A DNA stretch of 11,146 nt from Caryophanales bacterium (GTDB taxonomy: Bacteria > Bacillota_I > Bacilli_A > RFN20 > CAG-826). The stretch's first letter is position 1. Each line of letters opens with the position of its first letter. The stretch lies in assembly GCA_028723545.1 (NCBI GenBank), contig JAQYER010000018.1:1-11146 (forward strand), in the 5' to 3' direction. Below are positions 1 to 6,180 of the stretch, one piece after another. The notes beneath the pieces are model-generated. The model was not told where the DNA came from. It ran no database searches and saw only the letters and a list, made by a program, of their open reading frames with translations. The position numbers and the translations under genes are program-made.

Positions 1-1515
1 CGCGCTTATAAAATCTTGTTCAGTAACATTGATATTATTGAAATTAATATTGAATTCGTATTCGTTAATATAAAATCGTTTATTTCTAATTTCATCTCTT
101 GATGAAAAATCTTTTTTATTTGATGTTATATATGAATCAAATGTATGAATATTATTACAAGAATTAATTCCCACACTGGATACATTAATATTTAATATTA
201 ATTCACGATTATTAGCGACTATTTTAAAATTCTTTTCTCCGATATCTTCGCTTTTGAATGTGTAAGGTAATTGAATTTGTTCATCATCTAAATACACAAC
301 ATAATCATTCACTAAAGTTTTGTTAAAATCAGATGAAATTTCATAAACATTGAAATCGTTATTTAATGATTCATTAACACTGTAATCATTTTTAAAATTT
401 GATATTCCTAAATGATGAACAGAATCATTATCGATATCTAAATATGACACAGTGGATATTAAATCATTGATATTACCTTTGGAATTTCTTTTATTTCCAT
501 AAACATAATCTGCTAAATTGATAAAATCAACAAATGGATTTCGATTATGTTGTTCAGAATAAACAACTATATTGTGCTTATATTCATTGCGGTCTACTAA
601 ATAAGTATTTGCCCAATCTACTATTGTGGAAGAATTACCAATACAATGATCAGTTGAAGAAATTGAGCATACTTCTTCTCTTAAATAAACACCATCCCCC
701 ACTTTGAATTTATTATCGTTCCACGAATCTTTTCCATACATCACTGACATGTATAAAATCGCTCTTGAAAGCATTCCTTTATCAGTGTCATTTGGTTCAA
801 AATAATTTGTCGTAAATTTAAAATCATATCCATCAACTTTTGATGATGCATAATTTTTAGAAATATCTTCTTCATCAGAAACATTGCCAAAATTTTTATC
901 GCTTCGCGAAGAATTACCAGATGAAGAAGCTGCAAAAATATTATGGAAATCAGTTGCGATTCCAACACTAGATACTGCACTTGAAGTAATTTGACCAGTT
1001 AATAATGACGCACAGAAAGCATGTTCTCTATTCCATCCAGAAGTGTTTGAAGATGAATAAGTATTGTTTTTATATAAATCATTCGTGTTATATAAAACAT
1101 TGACTTTATCTAATTGAAATTCATCTTCATCAGCGTTTTGATTAGTTAGCCAATTGTTATTATAATTAATTGGGTTAAATGTTTGTTCATCATAAATGAT
1201 ATTAAATAATTGTTGTTTTAAATCTCGACCATTATCCCAAGATTGTAATTTTGAATAATAGCCATCATAGATTTCGTTATTATTTAAATTATCATTTTTA
1301 ATAATATTAAAATTATCAAATTCTCCAGACATTTTATCAAATTCATCATAAGTTGTACCATAATCTTTAACAATTGATGATGAAGTGGAATTAGAATCAG
1401 TATTAGAAATAGAACTTAAAGACGATGACGAAATATCACTACTAGAAGTAGATTTATTACATGAATTTATAAATAACGTCGCTAATAAAAGCGATAAAAA
1501 TTTAATTTTAGTCAA
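1..1515 (-). CDS. Secreted lipoprotein nuclease, endonuclease I (EndA/Vvn-type) family; 3' end beyond the window
   Basis: An uninterrupted frame of 505 codons runs off the left edge. It starts with TTG inside the last codons of ftsZ (8-nt overlap), with AAGGG 8 nt upstream. The product begins MTKIKFLSLLLATLFINSC, a basic N-terminus, hydrophobic core and lipobox-like INSC with C19 as the lipidated residue (N at -2 is atypical). A Ser/Thr/Asn/Asp-rich linker follows to about residue 47. Residues about 86-340 match the endonuclease I family: WNREH at 161-165, DFHN at 189-192, N201, and QHNRNPFVD at 322-330. E164, H165 and N201 correspond to the catalytic/metal residues E79, H80 and N127 of the Vibrio nuclease Vvn, and the H-to-N spacing in the second motif is identical (10). 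Residues 346-505 are beta-rich looking and unassigned. Likely role: surface degradation of DNA/RNA for nucleotide scavenging (inference). Confidence 0.88.
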   Translation of the reverse strand, partial: MTKIKFLSLLLATLFINSCNKSTSSSDISSSSLSSISNTDSNSTSSSIVKDYGTTYDEFDKMSGEFDNFNIIKNDNLNNNEIYDGYYSKLQSWDNGRDLKQQLFNIIYDEQTFNPINYNNNWLTNQNADEDEFQLDKVNVLYNTNDLYKNNTYSSSNTSGWNREHAFCASLLTGQITSSAVSSVGIATDFHNIFAASSSGNSSRSDKNFGNVSDEEDISKNYASSKVDGYDFKFTTNYFEPNDTDKGMLSRAILYMSVMYGKDSWNDNKFKVGDGVYLREEVCSISSTDHCIGNSSTIVDWANTYLVDRNEYKHNIVVYSEQHNRNPFVDFINLADYVYGNKRNSKGNINDLISTVSYLDIDNDSVHHLGISNFKNDYSVNESLNNDFNVYEISSDFNKTLVNDYVVYLDDEQIQLPYTFKSEDIGEKNFKIVANNRELILNINVSSVGINSCNNIHTFDSYITSNKKDFSSRDEIRNKRFYINEYEFNINFNNINVTEQDFISA

Positions 1516-2623
1516 TGTTAATACCCTTTAAGAAATTTGGGAGAATATCATCAGCGATGTTATCATCGTTTTTCTCCTCTGACACTACTTTGTTATCGTT
1601 ATTATCAATATTAATTTCTTCCATTGATTTTGTTTTAAATGGTTTATCGTATGATGGCACAACAGTGAAATCAAAATCTTTATCGAAATCAGATGCAATA
1701 ACAGAAACAATAATTTGATCATCTAATTGATCATTAATTGATACACCAAATTTAACATCTAATTGTCCACCAGCTGCCTCAATAATATGGTCAACTGTTG
1801 TTTGTGCTTCATATAATGTAACGGCTTTTCCACATGTCACTGCGCATATTGCTCTTCTTGCCCCATTAATAGAAGCTTCTAAAAGAGGGGAAGAAATAGC
1901 GTTTTGAGCAGCATCTTGAGCTTTAGATGGGCCAGAACCAATTCCAAATCCAATTAAAGCAATACCAGAATCTTTTAATGTATTGCGAACATCAGCAAAA
2001 TCCAAATTAATAACGGCTGGCATTAAAATTAAATCAGTAACAGTGCGAACTGATTGAGCAAGGACACGGTCAGCTTCAGAAAAAGCTTCTGAAATTGGGA
2101 CAGTTCCGTTAACCATTAATAATTTGTCATTTGAAACAATAATAATTGAATCGACAGCATTTTTTAATTCATTTAAGCCTTCGACTGAATGAGCAATTCT
2201 TTTCTTTCCTTCAAACGTAAATGGTCTTGTAACAATCGCGATAGTTAACGCGCCTTCTTCTTTAGCGATACGGGCAATTACTGGCGCTGCACCAGTACCA
2301 GTTCCTCCACCCATTCCTGCCGCGATAAATACCATGTTCGCACCGCGAACAATGTTACGAATATCTTCACTTGACGCTTCGGCTGCTTGTTTACCAACTG
2401 ATGGTTCACCACCAGCGCCTAAACCTTCAGTTAAATCTTCACCTAAAACAAGTCGATTTGGAGATTTGGAAGTCGCCAAAGCTTGACGATCAGTATTAGC
2501 GACATAAAATTCAACCGCGTTAATATTGTCATCAATCATTCGATTAACGGCGTTTGATCCAGCTCCACCAACACCGATAACGACGATACGCGCAACTGGT
2601 TCATAATTGTCTAAATCGTACAT
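1508..2623 (-). CDS. ftsZ: Cell division GTPase FtsZ
   Basis: FtsZ is the tubulin homologue that polymerises into the cytokinetic ring. The 371-residue product is normal in length. It has the N-terminal nucleotide-binding glycine motif (GVGGAGSNAVNRM, about 17-29), the tubulin signature GGGTGTG at 105-111, and the T7 synergy loop NLDFAD at 206-211 that completes the GTPase site of the adjacent subunit. After about residue 320 comes an acidic, Asn-rich linker. It ends in DDILPNFLKG (about 358-367), which resembles the conserved C-terminal peptide (IPxFLR type) that binds FtsA, SepF and other partners. The ATG at 2623 is preceded by GGAGG with good spacing. The ftsA stop lies 15 nt upstream, so the two are probably co-transcribed. 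The stop codon overlaps the TTG start of the downstream nuclease gene. Confidence 0.98.
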   Translation of the reverse strand: MYDLDNYEPVARIVVIGVGGAGSNAVNRMIDDNINAVEFYVANTDRQALATSKSPNRLVLGEDLTEGLGAGGEPSVGKQAAEASSEDIRNIVRGANMVFIAAGMGGGTGTGAAPVIARIAKEEGALTIAIVTRPFTFEGKKRIAHSVEGLNELKNAVDSIIIVSNDKLLMVNGTVPISEAFSEADRVLAQSVRTVTDLILMPAVINLDFADVRNTLKDSGIALIGFGIGSGPSKAQDAAQNAISSPLLEASINGARRAICAVTCGKAVTLYEAQTTVDHIIEAAGGQLDVKFGVSINDQLDDQIIVSVIASDFDKDFDFTVVPSYDKPFKTKSMEEINIDNNDNKVVSEEKNDDNIADDILPNFLKGINID

Positions 2624-2638
2624 AGTAATTCCTCCAAA

Positions 2639-3850
2639 TTAGTTTCTACTGACCAAACCTACTTTGTTTTCAACACTGGACAATGAGCCATTCTTATTGT
2701 TGTTAATGATTAATCCTCCAATGCAAGCACAATAATTTTCTCTTGACGCTCCAATTGTATTGCTTCGAGCGAAGGAAATTGATTGATTAGTTGAAAATTT
2801 TTGTTTAATTATATCTTGAACTCCTGGAATTCTAATTAATGAACCAGTGAAGACAAGAGGTAATATTTTAGCTTTCTTAATATCGTTATCGATAGATTTT
2901 AATAAAACTTCCATCGGAACTAAGAATTTATCAAAATAATCATCGAGATAATTAATTAATATTGTATTTAAATGTTCTTGAGTAAAATTAGTTGTTCGAC
3001 CATATTCATCAGTTGATGAGGCAATTGGTGGATGAAAAGAAATATCTCTTTTATCAATTCCATATACATTAATCAATTCATAAGCTTTTTCTTTTGTAAT
3101 GCCAAATGATTCAACAACTTTGTTAATTAACCCATCGATACCACTTTTGATAATTTGAGTACCATAAGGTTGACCTTTACCAATGCAAGAAAAAGAAGTC
3201 ATTTGATATCCCATATCAATTAATAAATATGATTTTGGAAAATCTTTTTGATGTGAAATATATTCACTAACCGCGTATGGAGACACGACCATCGCATTAA
3301 TTCTTATATCAGCATCCTCAAATACTTTTTTATATGAATCAACAATATCTTTTGGAAGAGTGTGAATAGATGCAAAAATTTCAATTGTTTTTGAAGTTAG
3401 TCCTAAAGGTGGGACAGTATATTTTGATGAATCCGCTAAAGTGAAAGAAGCAGGAATAATATCAACAATTGAAGATGTTTGTTCTTGGACATCTTTTTTT
3501 ACTAAATTAACCGCATTATTTATATCTAATGTTTCAACAATATTCGTTGATGAAACAACATTTGTTGTCTTTCTTGATGAAAATACTTTAAACCCAATTG
3601 GAGGTAAAATGATCGTCGCATAATTAATTTTTAATTTCATTTTTAATTCTGGACTTTCAATATATGTAATTTGTTTGATTGCAGTCACTAAGGCATCGTG
3701 ATTAACAATAATATTACCACTGACCATTCCTTTTATTTCTTTTGAAGCACTATAAATAATTACTGGTTCATTATCGATAACATGTCCAGCAACTAAACGC
3801 ACTTTTTCATTAGTAATTTCAATGACTGCTTGAATTTTGTTCATATACAT
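2639..3850 (-). CDS. ftsA: Divergent FtsA, actin-like division protein
   Basis: FtsA anchors FtsZ filaments to the membrane. The fold is recognisable from the FtsA-specific 1C/SHS2-like segment (about residues 65-165, with IIPASFTLAD and PPLGLTSKTIEIFAS), the later actin-like half and its place directly before ftsZ. Nucleotide motifs are degenerate, numbered from Met at 3850: phosphate-1 reads EITNEK (11-16) rather than DIGTSK; phosphate-2 reads DMGYQMT (212-218) rather than D(I/M)GGGTTD; the adenosine motif reads TGSLIRIPG (335-343) rather than TGGG. No clear C-terminal amphipathic membrane-targeting helix is visible; the tail is NNKNGSLSSVENKVGLVSRN. The frame can be opened from TTG at 3883, but that lies in a hairpin T-tract. 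ATG 3850 or ATG 3844 (MNKIQAVIEI) fits the family N-terminus better. GGAAAG at 3864-3869 is 13 nt from ATG 3850, a weak ribosome site. Confidence 0.9.
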   Translation of the reverse strand: MYMNKIQAVIEITNEKVRLVAGHVIDNEPVIIYSASKEIKGMVSGNIIVNHDALVTAIKQITYIESPELKMKLKINYATIILPPIGFKVFSSRKTTNVVSSTNIVETLDINNAVNLVKKDVQEQTSSIVDIIPASFTLADSSKYTVPPLGLTSKTIEIFASIHTLPKDIVDSYKKVFEDADIRINAMVVSPYAVSEYISHQKDFPKSYLLIDMGYQMTSFSCIGKGQPYGTQIIKSGIDGLINKVVESFGITKEKAYELINVYGIDKRDISFHPPIASSTDEYGRTTNFTQEHLNTILINYLDDYFDKFLVPMEVLLKSIDNDIKKAKILPLVFTGSLIRIPGVQDIIKQKFSTNQSISFARSNTIGASRENYCACIGGLIINNNKNGSLSSVENKVGLVSRN

Positions 3851-3854
3851 ATAT

Positions 3855-3883
3855 TTTATATATCTTTCCAAATTAAACAACAA
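3855..3883 (-). promoter_or_regulatory. Putative promoter for ftsA-ftsZ
   Basis: TTGTTG (3883-3878) and TATAAA (3860-3855) are separated by 17 nt. The -10 matches five of six consensus bases; the -35 is weaker. It begins exactly where the upstream hairpin T-tract ends. A transcript would start near 3848-3850, almost on the ATG, which would make ftsA leaderless or nearly so. In AT-rich DNA such matches arise easily by chance. Confidence 0.4.
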
Positions 3884-3934
3884 AAAACGACTAATTTAAG
3901 ACTAAAAAATGCTTTAAATCTCATTAATCGTTTT
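3882..3934 (-). terminator. Terminator-like hairpin between the FtsL-like gene and ftsA
   Basis: On the minus strand AAAACGATTAAT (3934-3923) pairs with ATTAGTCGTTTT (3895-3884), giving 12 bp with one G-U pair, and the 3' arm runs into a T-tract (3887-3882). The 5' arm starts at the stop codon of the small membrane protein gene. The long loop (27 nt) and low GC make it a weak or partial terminator. Confidence 0.45.
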
Positions 3935-4094
3935 ATTTATTAATTAATACAGTGTGTGTTTGATTATATGACTTCGCGTAAATTGGAATGATAACAGTCG
4001 CTGAAACCGCAGCTAAAACAAGCAATGTAACAAGAATATTGCGAGTCACATAATAACGACGTTTTTTGTTTGTTTTAACTAATTTGTCTTTCAT
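3933..4094 (-). CDS. 53-residue single-pass membrane protein in the ftsL position
   Basis: The ATG overlaps the rsmH stop (ATGA), so translation is probably coupled. The product starts MKDKLVKTNKKRRYYVTRN, a strongly basic cytoplasmic segment. One hydrophobic helix of about 20 residues follows (about 20-40, ILVTLLVLAAVSATVIIPIY), then a tail of only 13 residues ending in NK. The place between rsmH and ftsA, the small size, the basic N-terminus and the N-in topology match FtsL, the bitopic divisome protein. The usual FtsL has an external leucine-zipper coiled coil of some 50 or more residues, and here that is absent. It may be a degenerate FtsL, a different small divisome subunit, or a lineage-specific protein; homology cannot be shown from composition alone. 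That the frame is a real gene is supported by the overlap, the topology and the hairpin at its end. Confidence 0.75.
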   Translation of the reverse strand: MKDKLVKTNKKRRYYVTRNILVTLLVLAAVSATVIIPIYAKSYNQTHTVLINK

Positions 4095-5029
4095 AATCTA
4101 GTTCTCGTTAAGATGCGCATTTTCGCGCTTTTTGAACGACTATTAACCTCCATTTCTTTTTCACTTGGAACAATAATTTTATTGTTCACTAATTCATATT
4201 TTGGTTTTTCAATTTCATCTGGGAGCGTATATAAATTAAGACGGTCCCCTTGAACTTTAGCGACAGAATTGAACATGTTTTTAACAATTCTATCTTCTAA
4301 TGAATGGAATGATATAACGACGATTCTTCCGTTTTTATCAATCATATCAATGGCTTTTTGCAAAGCTTCTTTTAAGGCTCCTAATTCATCATTTACTTCA
4401 ATGCGTATTGCTTGGAATATTTGTTTAGCAGGATGGCCTTTTTTCATCAATTCTTTTTGTGGCTTACAACTTTTGATGATATCCACTAATTCGTCAGTTG
4501 TTTCGATTGGTGAATCAATTCGATTTTGAACAATTTTACGAGCGATTTGATAATAATATTTATCTTCACCATATTCTCTAAATATTCGACATAATTCATT
4601 TAGTGAATAATTATTGATTACTTCATATGCATCAAGACTTTGTTCTTGATCCATTCGCATATCAAGTCTGGCGCTTCCTTTGTAGGAAAACCCTCTTTCC
4701 TCATTATCGAATTGTGGAGATGAAACACCTAAATCCATTAATATTCCATCAACTTTACTAATTCCTCTTTTTTCTAATTCTTCTTTGAAGTTTCGGAAAT
4801 TAGATTTAATTATTTCAAAATTTGATGAAATTTTTTCTAAGCGTGGTCGTGATTGTTCAATTGCTTCTTTATCTTGATCGAAACAATATAATTTTCCAGT
4901 AGTGAGTTTTTCTAATATTTTAGATGAATGACCTCCACGACCAAGAGTAAGGTCAACATATATTCCATCTTTTTTAATATTTAAGGCGTCGATGGCTTCA
5001 TTTAATAATACAGAGACATGTTCTTCCAT
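4091..5029 (-). CDS. rsmH: 16S rRNA (cytosine(1402)-N4)-methyltransferase RsmH (MraW)
   Basis: RsmH uses S-adenosylmethionine to methylate N4 of C1402 in the decoding centre of 16S rRNA. The 312 residues match the usual length. Visible motifs: the SAM-binding loop YVDLTLGRGGHS (24-35), the acidic residue binding the SAM ribose in FDQD (50-53), MDLGVSSPQFD (98-108) with ERGFSY (111-116) and DMRMD (123-127), the conserved HPAKQIFQAIRIEVNDEL (199-216), and ISFHSLEDRIVK (239-250). The C-terminal NSRSKSAKMRIL is also typical. It starts 2 nt after the mraZ stop with no obvious ribosome site, so coupled translation is likely. It ends by overlapping the next small gene. mraZ-rsmH is the standard opening of the dcw division cluster. 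Confidence 0.98.
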   Translation of the reverse strand: MEEHVSVLLNEAIDALNIKKDGIYVDLTLGRGGHSSKILEKLTTGKLYCFDQDKEAIEQSRPRLEKISSNFEIIKSNFRNFKEELEKRGISKVDGILMDLGVSSPQFDNEERGFSYKGSARLDMRMDQEQSLDAYEVINNYSLNELCRIFREYGEDKYYYQIARKIVQNRIDSPIETTDELVDIIKSCKPQKELMKKGHPAKQIFQAIRIEVNDELGALKEALQKAIDMIDKNGRIVVISFHSLEDRIVKNMFNSVAKVQGDRLNLYTLPDEIEKPKYELVNNKIIVPSEKEMEVNSRSKSAKMRILTRTRL

Positions 5030-5031
5030 TT

Positions 5032-5457
5032 TTAGTTTTTGGCAATCGTATCGACAATATTTTCAAATTGATCTTCTTTTTGAAGTTGGTATTCTTTCCA
5101 TTTGCTTTCATCCCATATTTCTAAATGATCAATAACTCCAAGAACGACAACTTTTTTGTTGATTTGATATTTTCTTAATACATCAATTGGTAATTGAATT
5201 CGATTTGATGAATCAATATTTAATTCAACAGTGGAAGATAACGCGATACGCAAGACATCTCGACTTTCTTTTTCTAAATATGATTTTTTTGATAATTGTT
5301 CGATGTATTGACTAAATGTGTCTTCTAAATAAATCGAAACACATCCATCAAAGCCTTTTAATAGATACAAAGTAGGAGTTAATTTTGTTAATAATTTCGA
5401 AGGCAAAAGAAGTCTTCCTTTGTCATCGAGATTATGATAATAAGTACCGAATAACAT
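5032..5457 (-). CDS. mraZ: Transcriptional regulator MraZ
   Basis: MraZ is an AbrB-like (SpoVT/AbrB swapped-hairpin) DNA-binding ring protein that controls the dcw cluster, including its own promoter. The 141-residue product carries the tandem MraZ half-motifs: DDKGRLLLPSK at 11-21 and DSSNRIQLP at 82-90 (Asn replaces Gly in the second D-x-x-G-R). The conserved LGVIDHLEIWDESKW segment lies near the C-terminus. ATG 5457 is chosen because MLFGTYYHNLDDKGR matches the family N-terminus. A GTG at 5478 in the same frame would add seven residues encoded by the operator repeat and is unlikely. GGGG at 5463-5466, 5 nt before the ATG, is the only ribosome-site candidate and lies inside the second operator repeat. 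First gene of its transcript. Confidence 0.97.
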   Translation of the reverse strand: MLFGTYYHNLDDKGRLLLPSKLLTKLTPTLYLLKGFDGCVSIYLEDTFSQYIEQLSKKSYLEKESRDVLRIALSSTVELNIDSSNRIQLPIDVLRKYQINKKVVVLGVIDHLEIWDESKWKEYQLQKEDQFENIVDTIAKN

Positions 5458-5460
5458 AAT

Positions 5461-5480
5461 TTCCCCACTTTTCCCCACTT
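5461..5480 (-). promoter_or_regulatory. MraZ operator: two perfect tandem 10-bp repeats
   Basis: On the minus strand AAGTGGGGAA occurs twice in immediate tandem (5480-5471 and 5470-5461). This gives TGGGG-N5-TGGGG, the known MraZ recognition pattern (TGGGN repeats every 10 bp in E. coli; AAAGTG-type boxes in mycoplasmas). The repeats lie just downstream of the predicted transcription start and include the probable ribosome site. The fit to autoregulation is inferred from the family. Confidence 0.88.
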
Positions 5481-5489
5481 GGTATTTTA

Positions 5490-5519
5490 ATTATATTAAT
5501 ACTCCGCTTAATTTGTAAA
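5490..5519 (-). promoter_or_regulatory. Promoter of the mraZ operon
   Basis: TTTACA (5519-5514) and TATAAT (5495-5490) are separated by 18 nt. The -10 is perfect consensus and the -35 has five of six bases. Transcription would start near 5483, just before the MraZ repeats, giving a 5' UTR of about 26 nt. Between this promoter and the terminator at 5622 I see only AT-rich sequence without a gene. Confidence 0.8.
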
Positions 5520-5621
5520 CAAAAAATTGATAAATTTACAAAAAAGTTATGGAATATAAAAATATAAGCACGAAAGTATATAAAAAATATTCATTTATTT
5601 TTTGTGGTGATTTTAATCAAA

Positions 5622-5653
5622 TAATAAAAAAGAGCCATTTTTTTAATGGCTCT
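5622..5653 (-). terminator. Intrinsic terminator of the pheS-pheT-DUF177 operon
   Basis: On the minus strand AGAGCCATT (5653-5645) and AATGGCTCT (5639-5631) form a perfect 9-bp stem with a 5-nt A loop, followed by TTTTTATT. It lies 19 nt past the DUF177 stop. It separates this operon from the mraZ promoter. Confidence 0.93.
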
Positions 5654-5671
5654 AAATAAGATAAAATTTAA

Positions 5672-6178
5672 TTATTCATCTAAATCAATATCTAATAATT
5701 TGTCGAAACGTGAATCAGTTTTATTTTTTTCAGATTCGAGATATTCATCTTCAGTATATACTTCGTAATTTTCCCCACCTTTTGGTAATTTTGCGCCTTT
5801 TTTAATTGGCCGAGTTGGAATTGAGGCGAATAATAAATCGATAATATACGGATCTAAATTAATTTCATTGCCTTTAAAATAAATGATGTCTTCTTCACTA
5901 TTTTCATCTTCTTTATTTGAAGAAAATTGTAATGAAATATGGTCTTTTATATGTTCTTGGAACTTTTCTAAAGTATATGAACACACAAGTAAAACATCAG
6001 AATTAATCGTAATATTAACAGCGATAAAATCAGAATAATCAGTTACTTCCGCATCAGCGTTAAGATTAATAATTTTGTCTAATGGATATGATAAACGATC
6101 ATAAAATTTTAAAACATCCAATGATTCTTTAAAAATAACGCTTTTACCAATTTTTAATTTTGATAAATCGATTTTCAT
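5672..6178 (-). CDS. DUF177 family protein (YceD-like, ribosome-linked)
   Basis: DUF177 (YceD/YlbN-like) proteins are linked to 23S rRNA accumulation and ribosome assembly, and their gene normally precedes rpmF (ribosomal protein L32). The 168-residue product has the family layout: an N-terminal beta region, a central C66-S-Y-T-L that corresponds to the usual C-x-x-C-L motif with the second Cys lost, NEINLDPYIIDLLFASIPTRP at about 104-124, and a C-terminal DSRFDKLLDIDL that resembles the conserved D-x-R-(F/W)-x-x-L ending. The second Cys-rich motif (P-x-C-x-x-x-C) is replaced by PTRPIKKGAKLP. It starts 2 nt after the pheT stop with AAGGA inside the end of pheT. No rpmF follows; the operon terminator does. 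Identification rests mainly on the C-terminal half and acidic composition. Confidence 0.8.
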   Translation of the reverse strand: MKIDLSKLKIGKSVIFKESLDVLKFYDRLSYPLDKIINLNADAEVTDYSDFIAVNITINSDVLLVCSYTLEKFQEHIKDHISLQFSSNKEDENSEEDIIYFKGNEINLDPYIIDLLFASIPTRPIKKGAKLPKGGENYEVYTEDEYLESEKNKTDSRFDKLLDIDLDE

Positions 6179-6180
6179 AA

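Noticed and set aside
741..980. 79-residue minus-strand frame
   Set aside because: It is an out-of-frame shadow of the nuclease gene, which carries clear domain motifs in the other frame.
3851..3883. TTG at 3883 as the ftsA start, adding 11 residues
   Set aside because: It lies in the T-tract of the hairpin and the added MLFNLERYIKY does not match the family; ATG 3850 or 3844 is more plausible.
5458..5478. GTG at 5478 as the mraZ start
   Set aside because: The extra residues are encoded by the operator repeats, and MLFGTYYHNLDDKGR at ATG 5457 matches the family N-terminus.
5520..5621. Possible rpmF or other small gene between the terminator and mraZ promoter
   Set aside because: No start-to-stop frame with an L32-like sequence or ribosome site is visible, and the stretch lies between terminator and promoter.
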